Both the position numbers and the translations under genes were made by a program. From Micromussa lordhowensis (taxonomy: Eukaryota; Cnidaria; Anthozoa; Scleractinia; Lobophylliidae), in the NCBI GenBank assembly GCA_964020085.1, contig OZ026596.1, forward strand, positions 17,657,795 to 17,721,794: a stretch of 64,000 nucleotides of DNA. Direction: 5' to 3'. Below the pieces are notes generated by a model. It was not told the origin of the DNA. It saw only the letters and a program-made list of their open reading frames with translations, and did no database searches. Shown here piece after piece: positions 53,862 through 64,000 of the stretch (the first letter of the stretch is position 1; every line of letters starts with the position of its first letter).

Positions 53862-56543
53862 CAGGGCGGTTAATACACGACAGGACGCAAGGCAGTTAAT
53901 ACACGACAGGACGCAAGGCGGTTAATACACAAGAGGACGCAGGGCGGTTAATACACGACAGGACGCAAGGTGGTTAATACACGACAAGACGAAGGGCGGT
54001 TAATACACGACAGGACGCAGGGCGGTTAATACACAACAGGACACAGGGCGGTTAATACACGACAGGACACAGGGTGGTTAATACACAACTAGACGCAGGG
54101 CGGTTAATAAACGACAGGACGCAAGGCAGTTAATACACGACAGGACGCAAGGCGGTTAATACACAAGAGGACGCAGGGCGGTTAATACACGACAGGACGC
54201 AAGGTGGTTAATACACGACAAGACGAAGGGCGGTTAATACACGACAGGATGCAAGGCGGTTAATACACGACAGGACGCAAGGCGGTTAATACACGGCAGG
54301 ACGCAGGGCGGTTAATACACGACAGGACGCAGGGCGGTTAATACACGACAGGATGCAGGGTGGTTAATACACGACAGGACGCAAGGCCGTTAATACACAA
54401 GAGGATGCAGAGCGGTTAATACACGACAGGACGCAGGGGGGTTAATACACGACAGGATCCACGGCGATTAATACACGACAGGACGCAAGGCGGATAATAC
54501 ACGGCAGGAGGCAGGGCGGTTAATACACGACAGGACACAGGGCGGTTAATACACGACAGGACGCAGGCCGGTTAATACACGACAGGACGCAAGGCGGTTA
54601 ATACACGACAGGATGCAAGGCCGTTAATAAACGACATGACGCAAGGCGGTTAATACACGGCAGGAGGCAGGGCGGTTAATACACGACAGGACACAGGGCG
54701 GTTAATACACGGCAGGACGCAGGGCGGTTAATACAAGGCAGGACGCAGGGCGGTTAATACACGACAGGACGCAGGGCGGTTAATACACGACAGGACGCAG
54801 GGTGGTTAATACACGACAGGACGCAGGGCGGTTAATACACGACAGGACGCAAGGTGGTTAATACACAACAGGACGCAGGGCGGTTAATACACAACAGGAC
54901 GCAGGGCGGTAAATAAACGACAGGACGCAGGGCGGTTAATACACGACAGGATGCAGGGCGGTTAATAAACGACAGGACGCAAGGCAGTTAATACACGACA
55001 GGACGCAAGGCGGTTAATAAACGACAGTACGCAAGGCGGTTAATACAAGGCAGGACGCAGGGCGGTTAATACACGACAGGACGCAGGGCGGTTAATACAC
55101 GACAGGACGCAGGGCGGTTATTACACGACAGGACGCAAGGCGGTTAATACACGACAGGACGCAGGGCGGTTAATACACAACAGGACGCAGGGCGGTAAAT
55201 AAACGACAGGACGCAAGGCGGTTAATACACGACGGGACACAAGGCGGTTAATACACAAGAGGACGCAGGGCGGTTAATACACGACAGGACGCAGGGCGGT
55301 TAATACACAAGAGGACGGAGAGCGGTTAATACACGACAGGACGCAGGGCGGTTAATACACGACAGGACGCAAGGCGGTTAATACACGACAGGACGCAGGG
55401 CGGTTAATACACAACAGGACGCAGGGCGGTAAATAAACGACAGGATGCAAGGCGGTTAATACAAGACAGGACGCAAGGCGGTTAATACACAAGAGGACGC
55501 AGGGCGGTTAATACACGACAGGACGCAGGGCGGTTAATACACGACAGTACGCAGGGCCGTTAATAAACGACAAGACGCAAGGCAGTTAATACACGACAGG
55601 ACGCAAGGCGGTTAATAAACGACAGGACGCAAGGCGGTTAATACAAGGCACGACACAGGGCGGTTAATACACGACAGGATGCAGGGCGGTTAATAAACGA
55701 CAGGACGCAAGGCGGTTAATACACGACAGGACGCAAGGCGGTTAATACACAAGAGGACGCAGAGCGGTTAATACACGACAGGACGCAAGGCGGTTAATAA
55801 ACGACAGGACGCAGGGCGGTTAATACACGACAGGACGCAGGGCGGTTAATACACGACAGGACGACAGGACGCAAGCCGGTTAATACACGACAGGACGCAA
55901 GGCGGTTAATACACAAGAGGACGCAGAGCGGTTAATACACGGATGCATGGCGATTAATACACGACAGGACGCAAGGCGGTTAATACACGGCAGGACGCAG
56001 GGCGGTTAATACTTGACAGGATGCAAGGCCGTTAGTACACGGCAGGACGCAGGGCGGTTAATACACGACAGGACGCAGGGTGGTTAATACACGACAGGAC
56101 GCAGGGTGGTTAATACACAACTAGACACAGGGAGGTTAATAAACGACGGGACGGAAGGCAGTTAATACACGACAGGACGCAAGGCGGTTAATACATAAGA
56201 GGACGAAGGGCGGTTAATACACGACAGGACGCAGGGCGGTTAATACACGACAGGACGCAGGGCGGTTAATACACGACAGGACGCAGGGCGATTAATACAC
56301 GACAGGATGCAAGGCGGTTAATACACGACAGGACGCAAGGCGGTTAATACACAAGAGGACGGAGAGCGGTTAATACACGACAGGACGCAGGGCGGTTAAT
56401 ACACGACAGGATGCACGGCGATTAATACACGACAGGACGCAAGGCGGTTAATACACGGCAGGACGCAGGGCGGTTAATACACGACAGGATGCAAGGCCGT
56501 TAGTACACGGCAGGACGCAGGGCGGTTAATACACGACAGGACG
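53862..56543 (+). repeat. 2682-bp higher-order unit, copy 2
   Basis: This tandem partner of copy 1 has all listed landmarks at +2682. Rare shared variants include the TTGACAGGATGCAAGG unit near 53330 and 56012, ACGACGGGACGG, and GCAGGCCGG. Differences noted by eye are few single bases, so the two units were duplicated recently or homogenised. Confidence 0.85.
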
Positions 56544-58330
56544 CAGGGCGGTTAATACACGACAGGACGCAAGGCAGTTAATACACGACAGGACGCAAGG
56601 CGGTTAATACACAAGAGGACGCAGGGCGGTTAATACACGACAGGACGCAAGGTGGTTAATACACGACAAGACGAAGGGCGGTTAATACACGACAGGACGC
56701 AGGGCGGTTAATACACAACAGGACACAGGGCGGTTAATACACGACAGGACACAGGGTGGTTAATACACAACTAGACGCAGGGCGGTTAATAAACGACAGG
56801 ACGCAAGGCAGTTAATACACGACAGGACGCAAGGCGGTTAATACACAAGAGGACGCAGGGCGGTTAATACACGACAGGACGCAAGGTGGTTAATACACGA
56901 CAAGACGAAGGGCGGTTAATACACGACAGGATGCAAGGCGGTTAATACACGACAGGACGCAAGGCGGTTAATACACGGCAGGACGCAGGGCGGTTAATAC
57001 ACGACAGGACGCAGGGCGGTTAATACACGACAGGATGCAGGGTGGTTAATACACGACAGGACGCAAGGCCGTTAATACACAAGAGGATGCAGAGCGGTTA
57101 ATACACGACAGGACGCAGGGGGGTTAATACACGACAGGATCCACGGCGATTAATACACGACAGGACGCAAGGCGGATAATACACGGCAGGAGGCAGGGCG
57201 GTTAATACACGACAGGACACAGGGCGGTTAATACACGACAGGACGCAGGCCGGTTAATACACGACAGGACGCAAGGCGGTTAATACACGACAGGATGCAA
57301 GGCCGTTAATAAACGACATGACGCAAGGCGGTTAATACACGGCAGGAGGCAGGGCGGTTAATACACGACAGGACACAGGGCGGTTAATACACGGCAGGAC
57401 GCAGGGCGGTTAATACAAGGCAGGACGCAGGGCGGTTAATACACGACAGGACGCAGGGCGGTTAATACACGACAGGACGCAGGGTGGTTAATACACGACA
57501 GGACGCAGGGCGGTTAATACACGACAGGACGCAAGGTGGTTAATACACAACAGGACGCAGGGCGGTTAATACACAACAGGACGCAGGGCGGTAAATAAAC
57601 GACAGGACGCAGGGCGGTTAATACACGACAGGATGCAGGGCGGTTAATAAACGACAGGACGCAAGGCAGTTAATACACGACAGGACGCAAGGCGGTTAAT
57701 AAACGACAGTACGCAAGGCGGTTAATACAAGGCAGGACGCAGGGCGGTTAATACACGACAGGACGCAGGGCGGTTAATACACGACAGGACGCAGGGCGGT
57801 TATTACACGACAGGACGCAAGGCGGTTAATACACGACAGGACGCAGGGCGGTTAATACACAACAGGACGCAGGGCGGTAGATAAACGACAGGACGCAAGG
57901 CGGTTAATACACGACGGGACACAAGGCGGTTAATACACAAGAGGACGCAGGGCGGTTAATACACGACAGGACGCAGGGCGGTTAATACACGACAGAACGC
58001 AGGGCGGTTAATACACGACAGGATGCACGGCGATTAATACACGACAGGACGCAAGGCGGTTAATACACGGCAGGACGCAGGGCGGTTAATACACGACAGG
58101 ATGCAAGGCCGTTAGTACACGGCAGGACGCAGGGCGGTTAATACACGACAGGACGCAGGGTGGTTAATACACGACAGGACGCAGGGTGGTTAATACACAA
58201 CTAGACACAGGGCGGTTAATAAACGACGGGACGGAAGGCAGTTAATACACGACAGGACGCAAGGCGGTTAATACATAAGAGGACGAAGGGCGGTTAATAC
58301 ACGAGAGGACGCAGGGCGGTTAATACACGA
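56544..58330 (+). repeat. Truncated third 2682-bp unit
   Basis: This copy follows copy 2 at +2682 for about the first 1.3 kb (GGATCC 57137, AACTAG 56769), then switches to the order seen in the truncated unit at 46370-48150 (CGGTAGAT at 57875, GATGCACGGCG near 58022, AACTAGACAC at 58199). After about 58330 the sequence leaves this lineage with a GCGCCAGGCAATTAAC unit. Confidence 0.8.
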
Positions 58331-58929
58331 CAGGGCGCCAGGCAATTAACACACGGCAGGACGCAGGGCGGTTAATACACGACAGGACACAAGGCGGTTA
58401 ATACACAAGAGGACGCAGGGCGGTTAATAAACGACAGGACGCAAGGCGGTTAATACATGACAGGATGCAAGGCGGTTAATACACGACAGGACGCAGGGCA
58501 GTTAATACACGACAGGACGCAAGGCGGTTAATACACGACAGGACGCAAGGCGGTTAATACACAAGAGGACGCAAAGCGGTTAATACACGACAGGACGCAG
58601 GGCGGTTAATACACGGCAGGACGCAGGGCGGTTAATACACGACAGGACACAGGGCGGTTAATACACGACAGGACGCAGGCCGGTTAAGACACGACAGGAC
58701 GCAAGGCGGTTAATACAAGGCACGACGCAGGGCGGTTAATACACGGCTGGATGCAGGGCGGTTAATAAACGACAGGACGCAAGGCGGTTAATACACGACA
58801 GGACGCAAGGCGGTTAATACACAAGAGGACGCAGGGCGGTTAATACACGACAGGACGCAGGGCGGTTAATACATGACAGGACGCAGGGCGGTTAATACAC
58901 GACAGGACACAGGGCGGTTAATACACGAC

Positions 58930-60900
58930 AGGACGCAGGGTGGTTAATACACAACTAGATGCAGGGCGGTTAATAAACGACAGGACGCAAGGCGGTTAAT
59001 ACACAAGAGGACGCAGGGCGGTTAATACACGACAGGACGCAAGGGGGTTAATACACGACAAAACGAAGGGCGGTTAATACACGACAGGACGCAGGGCGGT
59101 TAATACACGACAGGACGCCAGGCAATTAACACACGACAGGATGCAGGGCGGTTAATACACGACAGGACACAAGGCGGTTAATACACAAGAGGACGCAGGG
59201 CGGTTAATAAACGACAGGACGCAAGGCGGTTAATACATGACAGGACGCAGGGCGGTTAATACACGACAGGACGCAGGGCGCTTAATAAACGACAGGAGGC
59301 AAGGCGGTTAATACACGACAGGACGCAAGGCGGTTAATACACAAGAGGACGCAGAGCGGTTAATACACGAAAGGACGCAGGGCGGTTAATACACGACAGG
59401 ATGCACGGCGATTAATACACGACAGGACGCAAGGCGGTTAATACACGGCAGGACGCAGGGCGGTTAATACACGACGGGACACATGGCGGTTAATACACGA
59501 CAGGACGCAGGCCGGTTGATACACGACAGGACGCAAGGCGGTTAATACAAGGCACGACGCAGGGCGGTTAATACACGGCTGGATGCAGGGCGGTTAATAA
59601 ACGACAGGACGCAAGGCGGTTAATACACGACAGGACGCAAGGCGGGTAATACACAAGAGGACGCAGGGCGGTTAATACACGACAGGACGCAAGGCGGTTA
59701 ATACATGACAGGACGCAGGGCGGTTAATACACGACAGGACGCAGGGCGCTTAATAAACGACAGGAGGCAAGGCGGTTAATACACGACAGGACGCAAGGCG
59801 GTTAATACACAAGAGGACGCAGAGCGGTTAATACACGAAAGGACGCAGGGCGGTTAATACACGACAGGATGCACGGCGATTAATACACGACAGGACGCAA
59901 GGCGGTTAATACACGGCAGGACGCAGGGCGGTTAATACACGACGGGACACAGGGCGGTTAATACACGACAGGACGCAGGCCGGTTAATACACGACAGGAC
60001 GCAAGGCGGTTAATACAAGGCACGACGCAGGGCGGTTAATACACGGCTGGATGCAGGGCGGTTAATAAACGACAGGACGCAAGGCGGTTAATACACGACA
60101 GGACGCAAGGCGGTTAATACACAAGAGGACGCAGGGCGGTTAATACACGACAGGACGCAGGGCGGTTAATACATGACAGGACGCAGGGCGGTTAATACAC
60201 GACAGGACACAGGGCGGTTAATACACGACAGGACGCAGGGTGGTTAATACACAACTAGATGCAGGGCGGTTAATAAACGACAGGACGCAAGGCAGTTAAT
60301 ACATGACAGGACGAAAGGCGGTTAATACACAAGAGGACGCAGGGCGGTTAATACACGAAAGGACGCAAGGGGGTTAATACACGACAAGACGAAGGGCGGT
60401 TAATACACGACAGGACGCAGGGCGGTTAATACACGACAGGACGCCAGGCAATTAACACACGACAGGACGCAGGGCGGTTAATACACGACAGGACACAAGG
60501 CGGTTAATACACAAGAGGACGCAGGGCGGTTAATAAACGACAGGACGCAAGGCGGTTAATACATGACAGGATGCAAGGCGGTTAATACACGACAGGACGC
60601 AAGGCGGTTAATACACGGCAGGACGCAGGGCGGTTAATACACGACAGGACGCAGGGCGGTTAATACACGACAGGATGCAGGGTGGTTAATACACGACAGG
60701 ACGCAAGGCGGTTAATACACAAGAGGATGCAGAGCGGTTAATACACGACAGGACGCAGGGCGGTTAATACACGACAGGATGCACGACGATTAATACACGA
60801 CAGGACGCAAGGCGGTTAATACACGGCAGGACGCAGGGCGGTTAATACATGACAGGACACAGGGCGGCTAATACACGACAGGACGCATGCCGGTTAATAC
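58930..60900 (+). repeat. Short tandem duplications at the end of the right domain
   Basis: AACTAGATGC occurs at 58953 and 60253, 1300 bp (50 monomers) apart. Within that span GACAGGAGGC occurs at 59291 and 59759, 468 bp (18 monomers) apart, with shared neighbours GCGCTTAATAAAC, CGAAAGGACGC and ACGACGGGACAC. The 468-bp step is also the AACTAG spacing seen at 41.7, 48.5 and 49.4 kb, although the content differs. Confidence 0.7.
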
Positions 60901-63900
60901 ACGACAGGACGAAAGGCGTTTAATACACGACAGGATGCAAGGCCGTTAATAAACGACAGGACGCAAGGCGGTTAATACACGACAGGACGCAGGGCGGTTA
61001 ATACACGACAGGACGCAGGGCGCTTAACACACGACAGGACGAAGGGCAATTAATACACGACAAGATGCAAGGCGGTTGATACACGACAGGACGCAAGGCG
61101 GTTAATACACAGCAGGACGCAGGGCGGTTAATACACGACAGGACGCAGGGTGGTTTATACACAACTAGACGCAGGGCGGTTAATAAACGACAGGACGCAA
61201 GGCAGTTAATACACGACAGGACGCAAGGCGGTTAATACACAAGAGGATGAAGGGCGGTTAATACACGACAGGACGCAGGGCGGTTAATACACGACAGGAC
61301 GCCAGGCAATTAACACACGACAGGACGCAGGGCGGTTAATACACGACAGGACACAAGGCGGTTAATACACAAGAGGACGCAGGGCGGTTAATAAACGACA
61401 GGACGCAAGGCGGTTAATACATGACAGGATGCAAGGCGGTTAATACACGACAGGACGCAAGGCGGTTAATACACGGCAGGACGCAGGGCGGTTAATACAC
61501 GACAGGACGCAGGGCGGTTAATACACGACAGGACGCAGGGTGGTTAATACACAAGAGGACGGAGAGCGGTTAATACACGACAGGACGCAGGGCGGTTAAT
61601 ACACGACAGGACGCAAGGCGGTTTATACACGACAGGACGCAGGGCGGTTAATACACAACAGGACGCAGGGCGGTAAATAAACGACAGGACGCAAGGCGGT
61701 TACTACACGTCAGGACGCAGGGCGGTGTATACACGACAGGACGCAGGGCGATTAACACACGACAGGACGCAGGGCGGTTAAAACACGACAGGATGCAAGG
61801 CGGTTAATACACGACAGGACGCAAGGCGGTTAATACACAAGAGGACGGAGAGCGGTTACTACACGACAGGACGCAGGGCGGTTAATACACGACAGGACGC
61901 AGGGCGGTTAATACACGACAGGACGCAGGGCGGTTAATACACGACAGGACGCAAGGCGGTTAATACACAAGAGGATGCAGAGCGGTTAATACACGACAGG
62001 ACGCAGGGCGGTTAATACACGACAGGACGCAGGGCGATTAACACACGACAGGACGCAGGGCGGTTAATACACGACAGGATGCAAGGCGGTTAATACATGA
62101 CAGGACGCAGGGCGGTTAATACACGACAGGACGGAAGGCGGTTAATACACAAGAGGATGCAGAGCGGTTAATACACGACAGGACGCAGGGCGGTTAATAC
62201 ACGACAGGACGCAGGGCGATTAACACACGACAGGACGCAGGGCGGTTAATACACGACAGGATGCAAGGCGGTTAATACATGACAGGACGCAGGGCGGTTA
62301 ATACACGACAGGACGCAGGGCGGTTAATACACGACAGGACGCAGGGCGATTAACACACGACAGGACGCAGGGCGGTTAAAACACGACAGGATGCAAGGCG
62401 GTTAATACACGACAGGACGCAAGGCGGTTAATACACAAGAGGATGCAGAGCCGTTAATACACGACAGGACGCAGGGCGGTTAATACACGACAGGACGCAG
62501 GGCGATTAACACACGACAGGACAAAGGGCGGTTGATACACGACAGGATGCAAGGCGGTTAATACACGACAGGACGCAAGGCGGTTAATACACAGCAGGAC
62601 GCAGGGCGGTTAATACACGACAGGACGCAGGGCGATTAACACACGACAGGACGCAGGGCGGTTAATACACGACAGGATGCAAGGCGGTGAATACACGACA
62701 GGACGCAAGGCGGTTAATACACGACAGGACGCAAGGCGGTTAATACACAAGAGGATGCAGAGCCGTTAATACACGACAGGACGCAGGGCAGTAAATACAC
62801 GACAGGACGCAGGGCGGTTAATACACAACAGGACGCAAGGCGGTTAATACACGACAGGACGCAAGGCGGTTAATACACGACAGGACGCAAGGCGGATAAT
62901 ACACGACAGGACGCAGGGCGGTTAATACACAACAGGACGCAAGGCGGTTAATACACGACAGGACGCAAGGCGGTTAATACACGACAGGACGCAAGGCGAA
63001 TAATACACGACAGGACGCAGGGCGGTTAATACACAACAGGATGCAGGGCGGTAAATAAACGACAGGACGCAAGGCGGTTAATACACGACAGTACGCAAGG
63101 CGGTTAATACACAAGAGGACGCAGGGCGGTTAATACACGACAGGAAGCAGGGCGGTTAATACACGACAGGACGCAGGGCGGTTAATAAACGACAGGACGC
63201 AAGGCAGTTAATACACGACAGGACGCAAGGCGGTTAATACACGACAGGACGCAATGCGGTTAATACACAAGAGGACAGAGAGCGGTTACTACACGACAGG
63301 ACGCAGGGCGGTTAATACACGACAGGACGCAGGGCGCTTAATACACGACAGGACGCAGGGCGGTTAATACACGACAGGACGCAAGGCGGTTAATACACAA
63401 GAGGATGCAGAGCGGTTAATAAACGACAGGACGCAAGGCAGTTAATACACGACAGGACGCAAGGCGGTTAATACACGACAGGACGCAAGGCGGTTAATAC
63501 ACAAGAGGACAGAGAGCGGTTACTACACGTCAGGACGCAGGGCGGTTAATACACGACAGGACGCAGGGCGGTTAATAAACGGCAGGACGCAAGGCAGTTA
63601 ATACACGACAGGACGCAAGGCGGTTAATACACAAGAGGACGCAGGGCGGTTAATAGGCGACAGGATGCAGGGTGGTTAATACATGACAGGACGCAGGGCG
63701 GTTAATACACAACAGGACGCAGGGCGGTTAATACACGACAGGATCCAGGGCGGTTAATACACGACAGGAAGCAAGGCGGTTAATACACGACAGGACGCAA
63801 GGCGGTTAATACACAAGAGGACGCAGGGCGGTTACTACACGACAGGAAGCAGGGCGATTAATACACGACAGGAAGCAAGGCGGTTAATACACGACAGGAC

Positions 63901-64000
63901 GCAAGGCGGTTAATACACAAGAGGACGGAGAGCGGTTAATACACGACAGGACGCAGGGCGGTTAATACACGACAGGACGCAGGGCGGTTAATACACGACA
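60900..64000 (+). repeat. Right-end tail: less ordered units with 5- to 7-mer higher-order repeat
   Basis: Units here resemble the left domain (GATTAACACACG, AAGAGGATGCAGAGCGG, TTACTACACG), with only one AACTAG unit, at 61163. GATTAAC occurs at 61750, 62036, 62218, 62348, 62504 and 62634, giving steps of 11, 7, 5, 6 and 5 monomers. Each is followed by GATGCAAGGCGG-type units, so this is a short, imperfect higher-order repeat. No longer duplication was detected. The array continues past the window end. Confidence 0.7.

Larger units (their letters stand above)
41365..60900 (+). repeat. Right array domain: duplicated super-block with 2.7-kb units
   Basis: Marked by GGATCC-containing units, AATACAAGGCAGG and AATACAAGGCACG units, GACAGGAGGC units, GACGACAGGACGC 34-bp units and frequent AACTAG units. 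AACTAG begins at 41677, 42145, 43705, 45945, 46595, 48025, 48545, 49013, 49377, 49845, 51405, 53437, 54087, 56119, 56769, 58199, 58953 and 60253. The spacings repeat as blocks (468, 1560, 650, 1430, 832), which shows two versions of one super-block. All spacings are multiples of 26 or of 26 plus 4. Confidence 0.85.
1..64000 (+). repeat. 26-bp satellite/minisatellite array spanning the whole window
   Basis: Every stretch read is a head-to-tail copy of a 26-bp unit, first half CGACAGGACGCAG and second half GGCGGTTAATACA, all in one orientation. The first three units start at 1, 27 and 53, and the last bases of the window are still in the repeat, so neither array end is present. The consensus has 15 G+C of 26 (58 percent), three CpGs (positions 1-2, 9-10, 16-17), a TTAA palindrome (19-22) and a purine-rich + strand (17 of 26). 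Common variants are T at 9, A at 13, T at 16, A at 17, A at 18, C at 23, A at 25, and CAAGAGG in place of CGACAGG. Both strands carry a TAA stop in each consensus unit, so the array is essentially non-coding. The family is not one I recognise. A eukaryotic heterochromatic or subtelomeric satellite is an inference from size and structure. Confidence 0.97.

Noticed and set aside
1..64000. CRISPR array
   Set aside because: The 26-bp units are directly adjacent with no spacers, vary at many positions and extend over 64 kb without any cas gene.
1..64000. CpG island or promoter region
   Set aside because: The consensus would pass GC and CpG observed/expected thresholds (58 percent; 3 x 26 / (6 x 9) = 1.44), but this is a property of a tandem repeat and the CpGs are visibly decaying.
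1..64000. Telomeric repeat or alpha-satellite-like centromere with CENP-B boxes
   Set aside because: The unit does not resemble TTAGGG-type telomeres. The TTCG of the CENP-B box is absent from the consensus, and the monomer is 26 bp, not about 171 bp. A centromeric role is not excluded but has no sequence support.
1..64000. piggyBac-type insertion sites (TTAA in each monomer)
   Set aside because: TTAA is part of the unit. No terminal inverted repeats, inserted element or transposase remnant was seen.
1..64000. Gene encoding a repetitive protein
   Set aside because: 26 is not a multiple of 3 and both strands have a TAA in each consensus unit, so no frame stays open beyond about 26 codons unless stops are lost.
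1..64000. Inverted segments or hairpin-forming palindromes between blocks
   Set aside because: All monomers read run in the same direction, and the only regular palindrome noticed is the 4-bp TTAA.
1..64000. Assignment to a specific species or named satellite family
   Set aside because: I do not recognise the consensus. Without a database search any name would be a guess.

Overview
The window is one uninterrupted tandem-repeat array. From base 1 to base 64000 it consists of a 26-bp monomer repeated head to tail in a single orientation, roughly 2,460 units (64000/26), and the array runs off both ends. The consensus on the + strand is CGACAGGACGCAG (positions 1-13) followed by GGCGGTTAATACA (positions 14-26). 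I found no gene, RNA gene, mobile element, inverted segment or single-copy stretch. An array this long, with this higher-order structure, points to a eukaryotic nuclear genome (satellite or giant minisatellite, heterochromatic or subtelomeric type). I do not recognise the family and cannot name the organism. Recurrent C-to-T and G-to-A changes at all three CpGs of the monomer suggest a lineage with germline CpG methylation, such as vertebrates or plants.

The monomers are diversified, and the order of variant monomers shows nested duplications. Four domains can be told apart. (1) 1 to about 32.7 kb is a mosaic of older and newer duplications. It is marked by a cassette with GACGTAGGG, 24-bp units containing GATTAACACGACAGG, GATGCATGG and GATGTAGAG units, a duplication of about 4.3 kb (19.08-23.36 and 24.27-28.56 kb) and a tandem 1.32/1.35-kb pair (29.49-32.16 kb). 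(2) About 32.7-41.36 kb is two near-identical 4238-bp blocks (163 monomers), each a dimer of related 2236- and 2002-bp halves. (3) About 41.36-60.9 kb is a duplicated super-block in which a 2682-bp higher-order unit (103 monomers + 4 bp) has been amplified to different extents. (4) About 60.9-64 kb is a less ordered tail with short 5- to 7-monomer higher-order units.

Nothing here works as a set of genes. The biology lies in the array itself: unequal exchange or amplification at several scales, strong conservation of the 26-bp unit length, CpG decay, and a regular spacing of GGGCGG and TTAAT motifs. The longest open frames, five of 72 codons on the minus strand, result from the repeat period and lost stop codons and are not reported as genes. 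Duplication boundaries are approximate because neighbouring monomers are nearly identical. Offsets come from hand-located diagnostic variants.
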